From: Thiohalocapsa marina
GTDB taxonomy: Bacteria > Pseudomonadota > Gammaproteobacteria > Chromatiales > Chromatiaceae
Length of the DNA: 64,000 nucleotides
Direction: 5' to 3'
Assembly: GCF_008632335.1 (NCBI RefSeq)
Contig: NZ_VWXX01000006.1
Location: forward strand, 62,001 to 126,000
Positions 39,088 through 50,424 of this stretch are shown piece after piece. Positions within the stretch are counted from its first letter, which is position 1. Every line of letters begins with the position of its first letter. The notes beneath the pieces are model-generated. The model was given only the letters and a program-made list of their open reading frames with translations, was not told the origin of the DNA and did no database searches. The translations under genes and the position numbers were made by a program.

Positions 39088-40581
39088 TCAGGCCAGACGC
39101 TTGCGCTCGTTCGAGGGTGGGATGCCCATTGCCTCGCGGTACTTGGCGACGGTGCGCCGCGCCACATTGATGCCCCGATCCGTGAGAATGCCGGCGATCT
39201 TGTTGTCGCTCAAGGGTTTGCTCGGCGTCTCTGCGGCAACCAGCTTGCGGATCAAGGCACGGATGGCGGTGGACGAACACTCGCCGCCGGATGCGGTGTT
39301 GACATGGCTGGAGAAGAAGTACTTGAACTCCAGGGTGCCGCGCGGGGTGTGCATGTACTTCTGTGTCGTTACCCGGGACACGGTGGACTCGTGCAGCTCC
39401 AGGGATTCGGCGACATCGCGCAACACCAGGGGTCGCATGGCCTCTTCGCCATGTTCGAAGAACTCGCGCTGCAGTTCGACGATCTTGCGCGCCACCCGCA
39501 GCACGGTGTCGTTGCGGCTGGCCAGACTCTTGATGAACCAGCGGGCCTCCTGCAGATGGGTCTTCAGGCAGGTGTTGTCCGGGGCGTCGTCGGCGCGGCG
39601 GATCAGGCTGGCGTAGCTGTCGTTGACTCGCAGCCGCGGCGTGATGTCCGGGTTCAGCTCCACCCGCCATTCACCGTTGTGCTTGCGCACCATCACGTCC
39701 GGAACGATGTACTCCGGCTGCATGTCCGAGATCAGCGAGCCGGGGCGTGGCTGCAGCGAGCGGATCAGCAGCAGCGCCTGCTTGAGCGTCTCCGGCGTCA
39801 TGCGGCAGTGACGCCTGAGCTCGTCCAGATCGTTGCGCGCCAGGGTGGTGAAGTGCCGGTCGCAGATGGTGATGGCCTGATCGCGGAAGGGCTGCTCCGG
39901 CGGCAGCTGGCGCAACTGCAGCAGCAGGCATTCCTGCAGCGAGCGAGCGCCGACGCCGGCGGGCTCGAAGGTCTGGATGCGGTGCAGCACAGCGGCGACC
40001 TCGTCCACGTCCACCGTCGGATCGCCCAGGGCCTCGGGCACCTCTTCGATGTCGATCCGCAGGTAGCCGTCGTCGTCGATGGCGTCGATCAGCGCCTCGG
40101 CGATGACATGGTCGCGTAGCCCAAGGCGGGCGAGATTTAGCTGCCATTGCAGGTGGTCGTGCAGGCTGCGCGGGCGCGCCCGCTGGGCGAAGGGGTCGAT
40201 GTCCGGGCTGGCCTCGCCGTTGCCCCCGGTGGCACCGGGATAGCGCTCCATGGCGCTGGACTCGGCGGCGCGGCCGTCGCCGGCGTCGGCATCGAAGGTG
40301 TCGCTCCAGCTGCTGTCCACCGGCAGCTCGTCGGGCATGTCGGTGCGCTCCGGCCGCAGGGTGTCGTCCACCGCCGCATCGTGGCTCGGCCGCCAGTCCT
40401 CGGCCGGCTCGCTGGTCGACGCCGTCTCCTCGGCCTGCTCCAGCATCAGGTTGGATTCCAGCGCCTCCTGGATCTCGCGTTGCAGGTCGAGTGTCGACAT
40501 CTGCAGCAGCTTGATGGCCTGCTGCAGTTGCGGCGTCATCGTCAGCTGCTGACCGAGACGAAGGTTGAGGCTCTGTTTCAT
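39088..40581 (-). CDS. rpoN: RNA polymerase sigma-54 factor
   Basis: Sigma factor of 497 residues that recognises -24/-12 promoters and needs AAA+ activators to open them. Region I is Gln/Leu-rich (MKQSLNLRLGQQLTMTPQLQQAIKLLQMS), region II is acidic, and the C-terminal RpoN box reads ARRTVAKYREAMGIPPSNERKR. The start is ATG 40581, preceded by further open frame that is not family-like. Its presence fits the sigma-54 activator and promoter at 27.7-29.3 kb. Confidence 0.97.
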   Translation of the reverse strand: MKQSLNLRLGQQLTMTPQLQQAIKLLQMSTLDLQREIQEALESNLMLEQAEETASTSEPAEDWRPSHDAAVDDTLRPERTDMPDELPVDSSWSDTFDADAGDGRAAESSAMERYPGATGGNGEASPDIDPFAQRARPRSLHDHLQWQLNLARLGLRDHVIAEALIDAIDDDGYLRIDIEEVPEALGDPTVDVDEVAAVLHRIQTFEPAGVGARSLQECLLLQLRQLPPEQPFRDQAITICDRHFTTLARNDLDELRRHCRMTPETLKQALLLIRSLQPRPGSLISDMQPEYIVPDVMVRKHNGEWRVELNPDITPRLRVNDSYASLIRRADDAPDNTCLKTHLQEARWFIKSLASRNDTVLRVARKIVELQREFFEHGEEAMRPLVLRDVAESLELHESTVSRVTTQKYMHTPRGTLEFKYFFSSHVNTASGGECSSTAIRALIRKLVAAETPSKPLSDNKIAGILTDRGINVARRTVAKYREAMGIPPSNERKRLA

Positions 40582-40693
40582 CGAAGGCGTGATGGTGAAT
40601 ACGGCGTCAAGCGTGGGGCCCCGCTGAAATTCTAGCCCATAACGGGCTCGGAGAAACCATCGCCGGCAATGTCGCGGTTGGCGCCGCGCAGCT

Positions 40694-41422
40694 TCACAGC
40701 CGGAAGTGCTCGCCCAGGTACACTGAGCGCACCCGGGTGTTCTGCAGCAGGTGTGATGGCGAGCCGTCGGCAATTACCCGGCCTTCACTGATGATATATG
40801 CGCGGTCGCAGATATCCAGGGTCTCGCGCACGTTGTGATCGGTGATCAGCACGCCGATGCCGCGTGCGCGCAGATGGCCGATGATGGCCTTGATCTCGCC
40901 GATGGCGATGGGGTCGACGCCGGCGAAGGGCTCGTCCAGCAGCATCACCCGGGGCTCCACCGCCAGCGCCCTGGCGATCTCCAGCCGGCGGCGTTCGCCG
41001 CCGGACAGGCTCAGCGCCAGCGAATCGGCCACATGGGCAATGCCGAGTTCGTCCAGCAGTTCGTCGCAGCGTTGCCGCTGCTCGGCGCGGCCGATGTCCC
41101 GGCGCATCTCCAGCACCGCCATCAGGTTGTCCCGCGCCTTCAGCTTGCGGAACACCGACGGCTCCTGCGCCAGATAGCTCAGGCCGCGACGGGCGCGGGC
41201 ATGCATCGGCCGCAGCGTGATGTCCTCGCCGTTCAGGGCGATGCGGCCGGCGTCGGCGGCGACCAGGCCAACGATCATGTAGAAGCTGGTGGTCTTGCCG
41301 GCGCCGTTCGGGCCCAGCAGACCCACCACGTCACCGGCATCCACCCCCAGGGTCACCCCGTCGACGACCCGGCGCCGACGATAGGACTTGACCAGGCCCT
41401 CGGCGATCAGCATCGCGGTCAT
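40694..41422 (-). CDS. lptB: LPS transport ATPase LptB
   Basis: Cytoplasmic ABC ATPase of 242 residues that powers LptFG extraction of lipopolysaccharide from the inner membrane. Walker [10 protein letters not shown], signature LSGGERRR, Walker [14 protein letters not shown] and the switch histidine in ITDHNVRET are all present. The start overlaps the lptA stop (ATGA). A second ATG three codons on is possible. Confidence 0.95.
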   Translation of the reverse strand: MTAMLIAEGLVKSYRRRRVVDGVTLGVDAGDVVGLLGPNGAGKTTSFYMIVGLVAADAGRIALNGEDITLRPMHARARRGLSYLAQEPSVFRKLKARDNLMAVLEMRRDIGRAEQRQRCDELLDELGIAHVADSLALSLSGGERRRLEIARALAVEPRVMLLDEPFAGVDPIAIGEIKAIIGHLRARGIGVLITDHNVRETLDICDRAYIISEGRVIADGSPSHLLQNTRVRSVYLGEHFRL

Positions 41423-41973
41423 TCCTGGTCGGGCTCGATGCGGATGCGCACGCGCTCGCTGCCCTGGGCGCTGGTTCCGGCCACCACGCGGCCGGTGGTG
41501 CGGTTGTAGACGATGCGGTCGCTGGCGAAACGGTCGGCGCCTTGGGTCAGTTCCGCCTCGTCGATCAGGGTGATCTCGTCGCGATCGGTCTCGTATTCCA
41601 TGCGCAGCGCGCGGCCGTGCACCTCGTCCGGGTCGTCGTCGAACAGCTGCCGGTAGCGGGCCGGCTGGCCGATGGCGATGATCTTCTGCGGCTTGCGATT
41701 GGGCTTGTGCTGCACCAGGGCCTCGTCGGCGTAGATGTGCATGCTGCCCTGGCGGACCTCGACATTGCCGATGTAGAGGCTGATGGACTGCTTCTCGTCG
41801 AGCTCGGCGGCATCCGCCTCGATGTACAGCGGCTGCTCGTCGTCCCCTTCCAGCGCCGCCAGCGGTGCGGCGCCGGTCAGGGCCGCCAGCAGCAGAGCGC
41901 CGGTCAGGCGCCTGGCGGCGGGCCGCGGTGGACGACGGAGCGTTGCGAGGATGTGCATCATGGGGGCGTTCAT
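41419..41973 (-). CDS. lptA: LPS transport periplasmic protein LptA
   Basis: Exported protein of 184 residues forming the periplasmic bridge that carries LPS from LptC to LptD. It has a signal peptide ([21 protein letters not shown]) and the OstA-like beta-jellyroll ([35 protein letters not shown]). Its last residues (RIRIEPDQE) are charged. It lies 12 bp after lptC and overlaps lptB. Confidence 0.92.
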   Translation of the reverse strand: MNAPMMHILATLRRPPRPAARRLTGALLLAALTGAAPLAALEGDDEQPLYIEADAAELDEKQSISLYIGNVEVRQGSMHIYADEALVQHKPNRKPQKIIAIGQPARYRQLFDDDPDEVHGRALRMEYETDRDEITLIDEAELTQGADRFASDRIVYNRTTGRVVAGTSAQGSERVRIRIEPDQE

Positions 41974-41985
41974 CTGGTCTGAATG

Positions 41986-42615
41986 TCAGGGTGGTACGGC
42001 GGCGTCCGCCGGCGTGGTGGCGGATTCGGCCACATGCATCAGCGCGCGGGCGCGACCGAACAACTGCGTGCGCATGGGCTCGGCAAACCACAGCCGCATG
42101 CCCTCGCTGGCGTCGATCCAGTCGCGTCCGCTTTCCAGCCGCACGGGCTGGTCGCTTTCGGCATAGTGGACATCCGGCAGGATGAGCAGCTCGCTGGTAG
42201 TCAGGGTGACGGCCTCGTTGCTGCCGAAGGCCGCTCGTTCGGCCCGCACGGCGCCCTGCAGCACCACCTCGTCGCCGTTGTCCAGCACCCGGCCGCGCTC
42301 CGAGCGGACGATCCAGGGCGGTGCGCCCTCTTCCAGCAGCACCAGCTGCGGCGTGTCCAGTTCGCTGCTGTCGGCCTCGGCATAATGCCGCAGCCGCGGG
42401 GTGGTCAGGCGCCGTTGCGGCCGGCCGAATTCATCCATGGTCACCGCGGTCAGCCCCTCGACCACATAGTCCGGCGTCGTCCCGGCCGTTGCCGTTGCGG
42501 TATCGGGCGCTGGTCCTGGTTGCCGATACCACCAGGCCGCCAGTCCTGCCGCTGCCAGCAGCAGGCCGACGAGCCATGGCCGTCGGCCGGATAGGGCATG
42601 GGTGGAGCCGTCCAT
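41986..42615 (-). CDS. lptC: LPS export protein LptC
   Basis: Bitopic membrane protein of 209 residues: one N-terminal helix ([17 protein letters not shown]) and a periplasmic jellyroll that receives LPS from LptFG and passes it to LptA. Family blocks are [19 protein letters not shown] and [16 protein letters not shown]. The ATG at 42615 gives a normal N-terminus. It lies 10 bp after kdsC. Confidence 0.9.
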   Translation of the reverse strand: MDGSTHALSGRRPWLVGLLLAAAGLAAWWYRQPGPAPDTATATAGTTPDYVVEGLTAVTMDEFGRPQRRLTTPRLRHYAEADSSELDTPQLVLLEEGAPPWIVRSERGRVLDNGDEVVLQGAVRAERAAFGSNEAVTLTTSELLILPDVHYAESDQPVRLESGRDWIDASEGMRLWFAEPMRTQLFGRARALMHVAESATTPADAAVPP

Positions 42616-42625
42616 GTCCGCCGCG

Positions 42626-43147
42626 TCAGAGGAAGGCCGACAATGCGCCGTCGAGCTTGCCCTGGGCGCGCAGGAGCAGCTCGCAGACCTCTCGCGCGGC
42701 ACCGCGGCCGCCGGGGCTAGGCGTCTGCCAGTGGGCGTGCTCCAGCACCAGCGGATGCGCGTCCGCCACGGCCACGGCGAAGCCAACCCGGCGCATCACC
42801 GACAGGTCTACCACGTCGTCGCCGACATAGGCCATCTGCCGGTGTTCCAGCCCCAGCGACGTGCGCAGTTGATCGTAGGCGGGCAGTTTTTCCCGGCAGC
42901 CCTGGTACACCGACGTGATGCCCAGGCTCTCCATGCGGATGCGCACAACCTCCGAGCGGCGGGCCGTGATGATGGCGATGTGCGTGCCGCTCTCGCGCAG
43001 CATCACCATGCCCAGGCCGTCGCGGGAGTGGAAGGCCTTGTACTCCTGGCCGTCGTCGCCCAGGTACAGTGAGCCGTCGGTGAGCACGCCATCGACGTCG
43101 AAGACGATGGCTCGCACCGCGCTGGCAAGTTCCATCGGGTCCTGCAT
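42626..43147 (-). CDS. kdsC: 3-deoxy-D-manno-octulosonate 8-phosphate phosphatase
   Basis: HAD phosphatase of 173 residues that makes KDO for lipopolysaccharide. Motif I is VFDVDGVLTDGSLYL, motif II IITARRSE, and the C-terminal VGDDVVDLSVM block binds magnesium. ATG 43147 is used; ATG 43135 is an alternative. The gene that normally precedes it, kdsD, is absent and a palindromic repeat lies ~30 bp upstream. Confidence 0.94.
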   Translation of the reverse strand: MQDPMELASAVRAIVFDVDGVLTDGSLYLGDDGQEYKAFHSRDGLGMVMLRESGTHIAIITARRSEVVRIRMESLGITSVYQGCREKLPAYDQLRTSLGLEHRQMAYVGDDVVDLSVMRRVGFAVAVADAHPLVLEHAHWQTPSPGGRGAAREVCELLLRAQGKLDGALSAFL

Positions 43148-43175
43148 CGCTCCCCCTGGTAGTCGTTTGCTTATA

Positions 43176-43286
43176 GGAGATGCTGAGTGATTGGCCACCC
43201 CAATCTCAAGGCCAACAATCAGCATGCGCTTCGAAAACGCGGTTTCCGAATCGCGCGGGAAATGCGCATATAGATTCAGCATCGCC
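43176..43286. repeat. Palindromic MITE-like element, copy 3
   Basis: Third copy of the element. Its outer ends are inverted (GGAGATGCTGAGT and GATTCAGCATC). It contains TGCTGAGTGATTGGCC/GGCCAACAATCAGCA and an imperfect second hairpin sharing AACGCGGTTTCCGAATCGC with copy 1. It occupies most of the 229 bp between kdsC and the gene at 43377. Confidence 0.7.
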
Positions 43287-43376
43287 CTCACGCCCGTCAC
43301 GTACTGAGGCGACTTGCGGCTACTGTAGCATCCGACGCGGTAAGATACCGCATCCTGGCCAGCATCCCACGCACCC

Positions 43377-43940
43377 ATGACAATCACGATCGACGTGGCC
43401 CCCGCCGACGGCTGTTCGCTGGGCGCGCCGGAGACCTTCTTTCCGCCCGACCTGCCGGAGGACTGGCGGCTGACCTTCTATGCCAACGCCTTCAGCGCGG
43501 CCTACCTGCCGGCGGCGCGCTGGATGTCCGCGCCGGTGCAGACGCTGGCCGACTGGCGGACGGACGTGCATGCGAGGTTTCGCTTCTACCTGCAACGGCC
43601 GGCGCCGCTTGACGATCAGGCCTGGCTGCAGGCTGCCGCGGGCGCCGTTGCGGCCCTGGCCCCGGGGCCGGCGGCATTCGTCACCGACCCGGAGGACGAC
43701 CACGGGCCCGGAGTCCTGTTGGATCCGGCATCCGTCGCCGGGCATCGGTACATCGGCGGCGTGCTGCGCAGCCCGCGGGCTCTCAACGACGATCCGCGCG
43801 GCGCCCGTCACTGGGTACAGCGGCAACTGGAGGCGAGGCCCGGCACGGACCGGTGGCTGATCCTGCTCGAGCGCCCCACCGCCACGCAGCTTCAGCGCTG
43901 GCGGGATCTGCTGGACCTCCTGGGTCATGGCTTCTGCTAG
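43377..43940 (+). CDS. Protein of unknown function
   Basis: Protein of 187 residues that I do not recognise. The opening ETFFPPDLPEDWRLTFYANAFSAAYLPA is faintly like the start of DUF72 proteins (YYPPDLP..WRL.YY...F), but the rest does not continue that family. No signal peptide, membrane segment or metal motif is seen. It is acidic, Trp- and Arg-rich and has one C-terminal cysteine. It lies 36 bp before the large sensor kinase gene on the same strand, so they may share a transcript. Confidence 0.65.
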   Translation: MTITIDVAPADGCSLGAPETFFPPDLPEDWRLTFYANAFSAAYLPAARWMSAPVQTLADWRTDVHARFRFYLQRPAPLDDQAWLQAAAGAVAALAPGPAAFVTDPEDDHGPGVLLDPASVAGHRYIGGVLRSPRALNDDPRGARHWVQRQLEARPGTDRWLILLERPTATQLQRWRDLLDLLGHGFC

Positions 43941-43976
43941 GCTTGTCCATAGCCATCTCAACGGAGATCAGCGCAC

Positions 43977-46900
43977 ATGCCAGCGAGGCGGCGCGCAACA
44001 TTCGTACTCCCGGGTCTACTGCTGGCCCTTCTCCTGCTGATCGTACCTGGCCAGGACGCACGGGGTGAGGCAGCGGACCCCCGTGCGCAGGGGCCGCTGC
44101 ACCCGGTCTCGGTACAGCTGATCTGGAAGCACCAGTTCGAGTTCGCCGGCTTCTATGCCGCCATCGATCAGGGGTTCTATCGCGCGCGCGGCCTGGAGGT
44201 GGAACTGCGCGAGTACCAGCCCGGCCTGGACGTACGTGACGAGGTGCTGTCCGGGCGGGCTACCTATGGCGTCACCAACGGCAGCGTCATCGGCTGGCGC
44301 CTGGCCGGCGAGCCGGTGGTGTTGCTGGCCAACTACTTCAAGAAGGCGGCCCTGCTGCTGCTTGCTCACCTGGACATTCGCACGGTTGATGACCTGCGCG
44401 GCAAGCGGTTGATGATTGCCGACAAGGACCTGCAAGGCCCGCTGATGCAGGCCGCCCTGCGCGAGACCGGTCTGGTACCCGGCGAGAGCCTGCAGATACA
44501 CCAGCACAGCTTCGACACCGGACCGTTCGAGCTCGGCGAGGTCGATGCGATGGCCGCGTTCGCCAGCAACGAGCCGTACATCCTGCAGGAGCGAGCGGTC
44601 CCCTTCCAGCAGATCGAGCTGGATGCCTACCTGCCCGGTCTGGGCGATGTCTACCTGTTCACCGCCGAGTCCGAGGCGGCCGCCCATCCCGAGCGGACCC
44701 GCGCCTTCGTCGAGGCGACCAACGCCGGCTGGCGCTATGCGCTGGAGCATCCGGATGCGGTCATCGACCTGATCCTGGAGCGCTACTCGCAGCGCAAAAG
44801 CCGTGCTGCGCTGCGCTATGAGGCCGAGAAGACACGCCAGTTGATGCTGCCGCGCATGCAGCCGGTGGGCGCCCTGTCCACCACGCGAATCGAGCTGGTG
44901 GCGCGGACCCTGCTGAACAACGGCCATGAAGGGGACCTGAGCCGACTCGATGGCTTTGTGTTTGGACAGGCCGGCAGTGTGTCCGGTCTCGACCTTACCC
45001 CGGCGCAGCAGGCCTGGCGCGAACGCCACCCCCGGATCCGGCTGCAGGCCGACAACAACCTCGCCCCTTACACCTTCGCCGATGCGAATGGCCGGGTCGA
45101 AGGGATTGTCGCGGACATGGTGCGCGCCATGGCTGCGAGCGCGGGGCTGGAGATCGAGTTGATCCCGGTGCCGTTCAAGGCCATGGTCGAGGCCGACCCA
45201 CCGCCCGATGTCTTCGGCTACGTCAACTTCGACACGGCCCTGTCGCGCAGCCCGGATGCCTTCCTGCGCATCGAAAGCCCACTGCGACCGATGCAGGCGC
45301 TGTTCACGCCCAGGCCGGAGGCCTTCACCGCCGACAACGTGGCCGGCATTCGCGGCAAACGGCTCCTGTTCTACGAGGGTATCGATCCGGAGGAGTTCGG
45401 CTTTCCGGCCAGCGGCAACGAATATGCCTTCGTGCGCGAGCCCGAAGTGGCCTTCCAGCGCCTGCTGGATGGCGAGTTTGACGGCTATTTCGACAATTTT
45501 GCCTATGTGAAATGGCATCAGCGCAAGCACTTCAGCGAGTTCCTGACGCCGCTTTACATCGAGACCCGCTTCCCGGATCCCCTGCTCGCGGTGTTCAAGG
45601 ATCAGCCCGAGTTGTACGGCATCCTGCAGCAGGCCTATGCGGAGGTAGCGCCGCAGCTGCCTGCGCTGATGGAGCGCTGGCAGATCGAGCCGCCCGAGGG
45701 CGAGCGCCTCGCGCTGAGCGCTGCCCAGCGTGCCTGGATGGCGCTGCATCCGGTCATCCGCTACAGCGTCGATCCGGACTGGATGCCGGTGGAGGCCATG
45801 GACAAGGATGCCCTGCCCATCGGCATCACACCGGACTATCTTGCGCGCATCGGCCAACTGCTCGGCGTCCGCTTCGAGCCGGTTCGGGCCGACAGTTGGG
45901 ATCAGGCGCTGGGCTGGCTGGATCGCGGCGACATCGACCTGATGCCGGCGGTGGCGCGCACGCCCGAGCGCCTGCAGCGGTTCCGCTTCACCGAGCCCTA
46001 TCTGGACTTTCCGCTGGCCATCTTCGCCCGCGTGGATGCGCCGTTTATCGGTGATCTCGACGCCCTGGCCGGTCAGTCCGTGGCGGTGGTGGAGGGCTAT
46101 GTGCTGGAGGAATGGCTGCGCCGGGATCATCCGCGGATCGAGCTGGTGCCCCAGCCGAGCCCGGGTGCGGCGCTGACGGCGGTGGCCGAGGGGCGCGCCT
46201 CCGCCTTCGTCGGCAATCTGGTCACCACCAGCCATGCCATCGCTGGGCTCGGGCTGGTGCAGGTGCGCATGGCCGGCACCACCGAGTACCGGTTCTCGCT
46301 CGGCATGGCGGTGCGCAACGACTGGCCGGAACTGGCCGCGATCCTCGACACGGCCCTGGCGGCCATCCCCGAGCACGAGCGCCGCCGGATCGAGAGCCGC
46401 TGGGTGCAGGCGCCACCGCCGCCGCAGATGGACTACCGCCTGGCCTGGCAGATCGCCGCCGCCGCGCTGCTGGTGCTGGCCATCGTCGCCGTCGCTTGGA
46501 GCCGTCGATCCGCGCGACTGCGCCGGGCCCTGCGCGAGAGCGAGAAACAGTTGCGTCTGATCACGGATAACATCGCCGAGTGTTTCTGGCTGCGCGACAC
46601 GGCGCTCACCCGCTTCGACTATGTCAGCCCCGCCTACGAACAGATCTGGCAGCGCCCCGCGCGGCAGCTGAAACAGAATCCGGGCGCCTTCCTGGAGTCG
46701 ATCCATCCGGATGACCTGCCGGCGCTGCGCGCAAAAATCCGGCATCGTGCCGAGGACCAGCCCTACGAGTTGGAGTATCGCATCCAGCGCCCGGACGGCG
46801 GCCTGCGCTGGATCCTGGATCGCGGCTTCCCGATTCGCGACCCGGATGGCGAGATCCGCCAGGTCGCCGGTCTGGCCGAGGATATCACCGAGCGCAAGCG

Positions 46901-49283
46901 CTCGGAGCTGGCCCTGCAGGCCGCCAAGACCGAGGCCGAGGCGGCCAATCGGTCGAAGTCGGAATTCCTGGCCAACATGAGCCACGAGATCCGAACGCCG
47001 ATGAACGCCATCATCGGCATGACCCATCTCGCGCTGCAGACCGACCTCGACCCAAGGCAGCGCAGCTACATCGACAAGGTACGTCGCTCGGCGGACGCCT
47101 TGCTGCGCATCCTCAACGACATCCTGGACTTCTCCAAGATCGAGGCCGGCAAGCTGCAGATCGAGAAGACGCCGTTCCGGCTGGAGGACATCTTCGACAA
47201 CCTGGCCGCGGTGATCGGCCTGCAGGCCGAGCAAAAGGGCCTGGAACTGCTGTTCGACCTGCCGCAGGAGGTGCCCGGGGCACTCGTCGGCGATCCGCTG
47301 CGACTGGGCCAGATCCTGATCAATCTGGGCAACAATGCGGCCAAGTTCACCGAGAGCGGCGAGATCGTCATCGGCGCCAGGGTGGCCGAGCAGACCGAGC
47401 GCGAGGTCGTGCTGCACTTTTTCGTCCGCGACACCGGGGTTGGTCTGAGCGCCGAGGAGCAGGGCCGGCTGTTCCAGGCCTTTACCCAGGCCGATACCTC
47501 CACCACGCGCAAGTTCGGCGGCACGGGGCTTGGCCTGATCATCTGCAAGCGCCTCACCGAGATGATGGGCGGCCGGATCTGGCTGGAGAGCGAGCGGGGC
47601 GTCGGCAGCTGCTTCCAGTTCAGGGTACGGCTGGAGAAGCAGCCCGCCGGGGCCGACGGGCAGCGGCAGCTTCTCGATGCCGGCGCACTCCAGGGGCTGC
47701 GGGTGCTGATGGTGGACGACAATGACACGGCACGGCAGATCCTGGCCGCCATGCTGATGCGCCTGGGCCTGCGCGTGGATCAGGCCGACAGCGGCCCGGC
47801 GGCGCTGGCATTGTTGCAGGCGGCGCGGGACGCGGATCCCTATCAGCTGGTGCTGCTGGACTGGCGCATGCCCGGTCAGGACGGTGTGGCCACCGCCCGC
47901 GCCATCGAGCAGGCTGCCACCCGGCAGCAGGCTGTCATCGAGCCGGGCGCCGCTGAACAAGGCGCCGGTCTCGGCAAGCCGCCGACCCTGGTCATGGTCA
48001 CCGCCTATGGGCGCGAGGAGGCGATGGCCGCCGCCGAGGGGGTGGGCATCCGCGGCTTCCTGACCAAGCCGGTGACCCCTTCGGACCTGCTGGACGCCAT
48101 CCTGGGCGCCCTGGGGCGGGCGGTGCCCGGCGCACCTCTCGCGGGCCGCGAGCAAGGTGCCGCCCGGGCGGATCTCGCCCGGCTGCGGGGGGCAAAGGTA
48201 CTGCTGGTGGAAGACAACGAGATCAACCAGGAACTGGCGCTGGAACTGTTGCGCAGCAACGGCCTCTCGGTCGAGGTGGCCGGCAATGGTGCCGAGGCCC
48301 TGGAACTGCTGGACAAGGAATCCTTCGACGGCGTGCTGATGGATTGTCAAATGCCGGTGATGGACGGCTACGAGGCCACGCGCGCCCTGCGTCGGCAGGC
48401 CCGCTTCAGGCACCTGCCGATCCTGGCCATGACCGCCAACGCCATGGTCGGTGATCGCGAAAAGGTGCTCGAGGCCGGCATGAACGACCATATCGCCAAG
48501 CCGGTCAACGTCAACGAGCTGTTCCGCACCATGGCGCGCTGGATCAGGCCCGCGACATCGATCACGCCGCTGTCGGCATCGGCAGCGACACCCGTTTCGG
48601 CACCGGCATCAGGCGTCGTGCCAGCGCCGCCTGCGGCCGAAGCCGGTTTGTCCGGGCTCGACGGCATCGACACCGCTGCGGGCCTACGCCGGGTACAGGG
48701 CAACCGGGCGCTCTACGTCAAGCTGTTGCGCAAGACGGCGCAGACCCAGGCCGACACCGTGGAACAGTACGACAATGCCGTGGCCGCTGGCGACTGGACC
48801 TTGGCGCAGCGGCTGATCCACAGTCTCAAGGGTGTGGCCGGCACCCTCGGCGCCCGGGAACTGCAGGCGGCCAGTGCCCGGCTGGAGACCTCGGTCAAGG
48901 CCAGGCAGCCGGATGCTGCGGCCAGGACTCAGGTGCAGCAGGCCCTCGGACGGGTGCTGGCCGCCATCGCAGGCTTGCCCGGGGCGTCGCCGCAAGCCGC
49001 TGCCACGGCGGTCTCCGACGATGCGGAGCGGGCCGGCCTGGCTTCAGCCGAGCCGTCGATCGAAGCGTCGGTCGAGCGGTCGACCGAACTGCTGACCGAG
49101 CTGCGGGCGCTGATCGCAGCGTCGAGCTTTGCGGCTGTGGAGCGGCTCGAGGTAGCACGTGACGTCCTCATCGCCGCCGGGCTGGCGACGTCGGTGGAGC
49201 AGCTGCAGGCGGCGCTATACGAGTACGATTTCGATGCGGCCCAGGCCATCATCGACCGGGTCATGCGCCAGCGTGGCCCCTGA
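43977..49283 (+). CDS. Hybrid histidine kinase with three periplasmic binding-protein-like sensor domains
   Basis: Very large sensor of 1768 residues. After a signal peptide come an NMT1/SsuA-type substrate-binding domain (~38-300, beginning [19 protein letters not shown]), two SBP_bac_3-type domains (~338-575 and ~580-810), one membrane helix (~822-841) and a PAS domain (~860-975). The kinase core follows, with phospho-acceptor H1003 in [10 protein letters not shown] and an HATPase domain with [13 protein letters not shown]. Two receiver domains carry D1295 and D1456, and an HPt domain carries H1615 in LIHSLKG. The relay can therefore run His-Asp-His inside one protein, like BvgS/EvgS. The ligand is unknown; NMT1 domains often bind pyrimidines, thiamine precursors or sulfonates. 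No output regulator gene is adjacent. Confidence 0.93.
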   Translation: MPARRRATFVLPGLLLALLLLIVPGQDARGEAADPRAQGPLHPVSVQLIWKHQFEFAGFYAAIDQGFYRARGLEVELREYQPGLDVRDEVLSGRATYGVTNGSVIGWRLAGEPVVLLANYFKKAALLLLAHLDIRTVDDLRGKRLMIADKDLQGPLMQAALRETGLVPGESLQIHQHSFDTGPFELGEVDAMAAFASNEPYILQERAVPFQQIELDAYLPGLGDVYLFTAESEAAAHPERTRAFVEATNAGWRYALEHPDAVIDLILERYSQRKSRAALRYEAEKTRQLMLPRMQPVGALSTTRIELVARTLLNNGHEGDLSRLDGFVFGQAGSVSGLDLTPAQQAWRERHPRIRLQADNNLAPYTFADANGRVEGIVADMVRAMAASAGLEIELIPVPFKAMVEADPPPDVFGYVNFDTALSRSPDAFLRIESPLRPMQALFTPRPEAFTADNVAGIRGKRLLFYEGIDPEEFGFPASGNEYAFVREPEVAFQRLLDGEFDGYFDNFAYVKWHQRKHFSEFLTPLYIETRFPDPLLAVFKDQPELYGILQQAYAEVAPQLPALMERWQIEPPEGERLALSAAQRAWMALHPVIRYSVDPDWMPVEAMDKDALPIGITPDYLARIGQLLGVRFEPVRADSWDQALGWLDRGDIDLMPAVARTPERLQRFRFTEPYLDFPLAIFARVDAPFIGDLDALAGQSVAVVEGYVLEEWLRRDHPRIELVPQPSPGAALTAVAEGRASAFVGNLVTTSHAIAGLGLVQVRMAGTTEYRFSLGMAVRNDWPELAAILDTALAAIPEHERRRIESRWVQAPPPPQMDYRLAWQIAAAALLVLAIVAVAWSRRSARLRRALRESEKQLRLITDNIAECFWLRDTALTRFDYVSPAYEQIWQRPARQLKQNPGAFLESIHPDDLPALRAKIRHRAEDQPYELEYRIQRPDGGLRWILDRGFPIRDPDGEIRQVAGLAEDITERKRSELALQAAKTEAEAANRSKSEFLANMSHEIRTPMNAIIGMTHLALQTDLDPRQRSYIDKVRRSADALLRILNDILDFSKIEAGKLQIEKTPFRLEDIFDNLAAVIGLQAEQKGLELLFDLPQEVPGALVGDPLRLGQILINLGNNAAKFTESGEIVIGARVAEQTEREVVLHFFVRDTGVGLSAEEQGRLFQAFTQADTSTTRKFGGTGLGLIICKRLTEMMGGRIWLESERGVGSCFQFRVRLEKQPAGADGQRQLLDAGALQGLRVLMVDDNDTARQILAAMLMRLGLRVDQADSGPAALALLQAARDADPYQLVLLDWRMPGQDGVATARAIEQAATRQQAVIEPGAAEQGAGLGKPPTLVMVTAYGREEAMAAAEGVGIRGFLTKPVTPSDLLDAILGALGRAVPGAPLAGREQGAARADLARLRGAKVLLVEDNEINQELALELLRSNGLSVEVAGNGAEALELLDKESFDGVLMDCQMPVMDGYEATRALRRQARFRHLPILAMTANAMVGDREKVLEAGMNDHIAKPVNVNELFRTMARWIRPATSITPLSASAATPVSAPASGVVPAPPAAEAGLSGLDGIDTAAGLRRVQGNRALYVKLLRKTAQTQADTVEQYDNAVAAGDWTLAQRLIHSLKGVAGTLGARELQAASARLETSVKARQPDAAARTQVQQALGRVLAAIAGLPGASPQAAATAVSDDAERAGLASAEPSIEASVERSTELLTELRALIAASSFAAVERLEVARDVLIAAGLATSVEQLQAALYEYDFDAAQAIIDRVMRQRGP

Positions 49284-49521
49284 CAGCCGACGCCTTCACG
49301 CCCCTACCGAAGCTCGGCCTGATTGACCGCCGGCGTGGGACCCGTCGAAAACGCCGGCGCACAGTTGCTGGCGGCTGGCCGACTTGACGCACGGCCGGCG
49401 GCACTCGACAATGTTCCGTCGTTTTTCCATCGCGCGGGCCCATCACGCGGAAAGTATCGCTGGGCATTCGCCTGACCACCACCGACGGATGCCGCATGCC
49501 CCGGCGACAGCCCCAGACGCC

Positions 49522-50424
49522 ATGACGAGCGCCAAGACAAGCGCGACCCCGACCTCCGCTGACACGCGGGCGGACGCCCCGCCGCTGGTGGAGATCCGCG
49601 GCCTCAGCTATTCCCGCAATGGGCGCCCCATCCTCGACGGCGTGGACCTGCGCATCCCTCGGGGCAAGGTCACCGCGATCATGGGCCCGTCCGGCACCGG
49701 CAAGACCACGCTGCTGAAGCTGATCAGCGGCCAGCTCGAGCCGGACGCCGGCACCGTTCTGGTGGACGGCCAGGACGTGAACCGGCTCGGGCGCAAGGAA
49801 CTGTACCGGTTGCGCACGCGCATGGGCATGTTGTTCCAGAGCGGGGCACTGCTGACGGACCTGGACGTGTTCGAGAATGTCGCCTTTCCGCTGCGCGAGC
49901 ACACGCGCCTGCCCGAGCCGCTGTTGCGCAAACTGGTGCTGATGAAGCTGGAGGCAGTCGGGCTGCGCGGTGCTGCCCGCCTGATGCCCAGTCAGCTCTC
50001 CGGCGGCATGGCGCGACGGGTGGCGCTGGCGCGCGCGGTGGCGCTCGATCCCATGATGATCATGTATGACGAGCCCTTCACCGGGCAGGATCCCATTTCC
50101 ATGGGCGTACTGGTGGCGCTGATCCGCCAGTTGAACGATGCCAGCGGCCTGACCAGCATCGTCGTATCGCACGACGTGGACGAGACGGCCAGCATCGCCG
50201 ACTACATCTATATCATTGCCAACGGCAAGGTGATGTGCCAAGGCGCGCCCGGGGCCATCGCGGCGGAGACTTCGGCCTGGGTGCGCCAGTTCATGGACGG
50301 ACTGCCCGACGGACCCGTGCATTTCCATTACCCGGCCGCACCCCTGGAGCAGGATCTCTTTGGTGATGCGGCCGGTGTCGCAGCGATTACCGCTGCAGAC
50401 GTCGCCGACGGAGAGGCGCGATGA
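49522..50424 (+). CDS. mlaF: Phospholipid ABC transporter ATPase MlaF
   Basis: ABC ATPase of ~300 residues for the inner-membrane MlaFEDB complex, which moves phospholipids between the membranes. Walker A is GPSGTGKTT, the signature LSGGMARR, and Walker [14 protein letters not shown]. The N-terminus before [13 protein letters not shown] is longer than usual; ATG 49522 is used here and ATG 49489 is also possible, neither with a good ribosome site. Its stop overlaps mlaE. Confidence 0.94.
   Translation: MTSAKTSATPTSADTRADAPPLVEIRGLSYSRNGRPILDGVDLRIPRGKVTAIMGPSGTGKTTLLKLISGQLEPDAGTVLVDGQDVNRLGRKELYRLRTRMGMLFQSGALLTDLDVFENVAFPLREHTRLPEPLLRKLVLMKLEAVGLRGAARLMPSQLSGGMARRVALARAVALDPMMIMYDEPFTGQDPISMGVLVALIRQLNDASGLTSIVVSHDVDETASIADYIYIIANGKVMCQGAPGAIAAETSAWVRQFMDGLPDGPVHFHYPAAPLEQDLFGDAAGVAAITAADVADGEAR

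Noticed and set aside
44016-48491. A 1491-codon minus-strand frame opposite the hybrid kinase
   Set aside because: It is rich in Gln, His and Arg with no domain, and mirrors a well-supported kinase on the plus strand.
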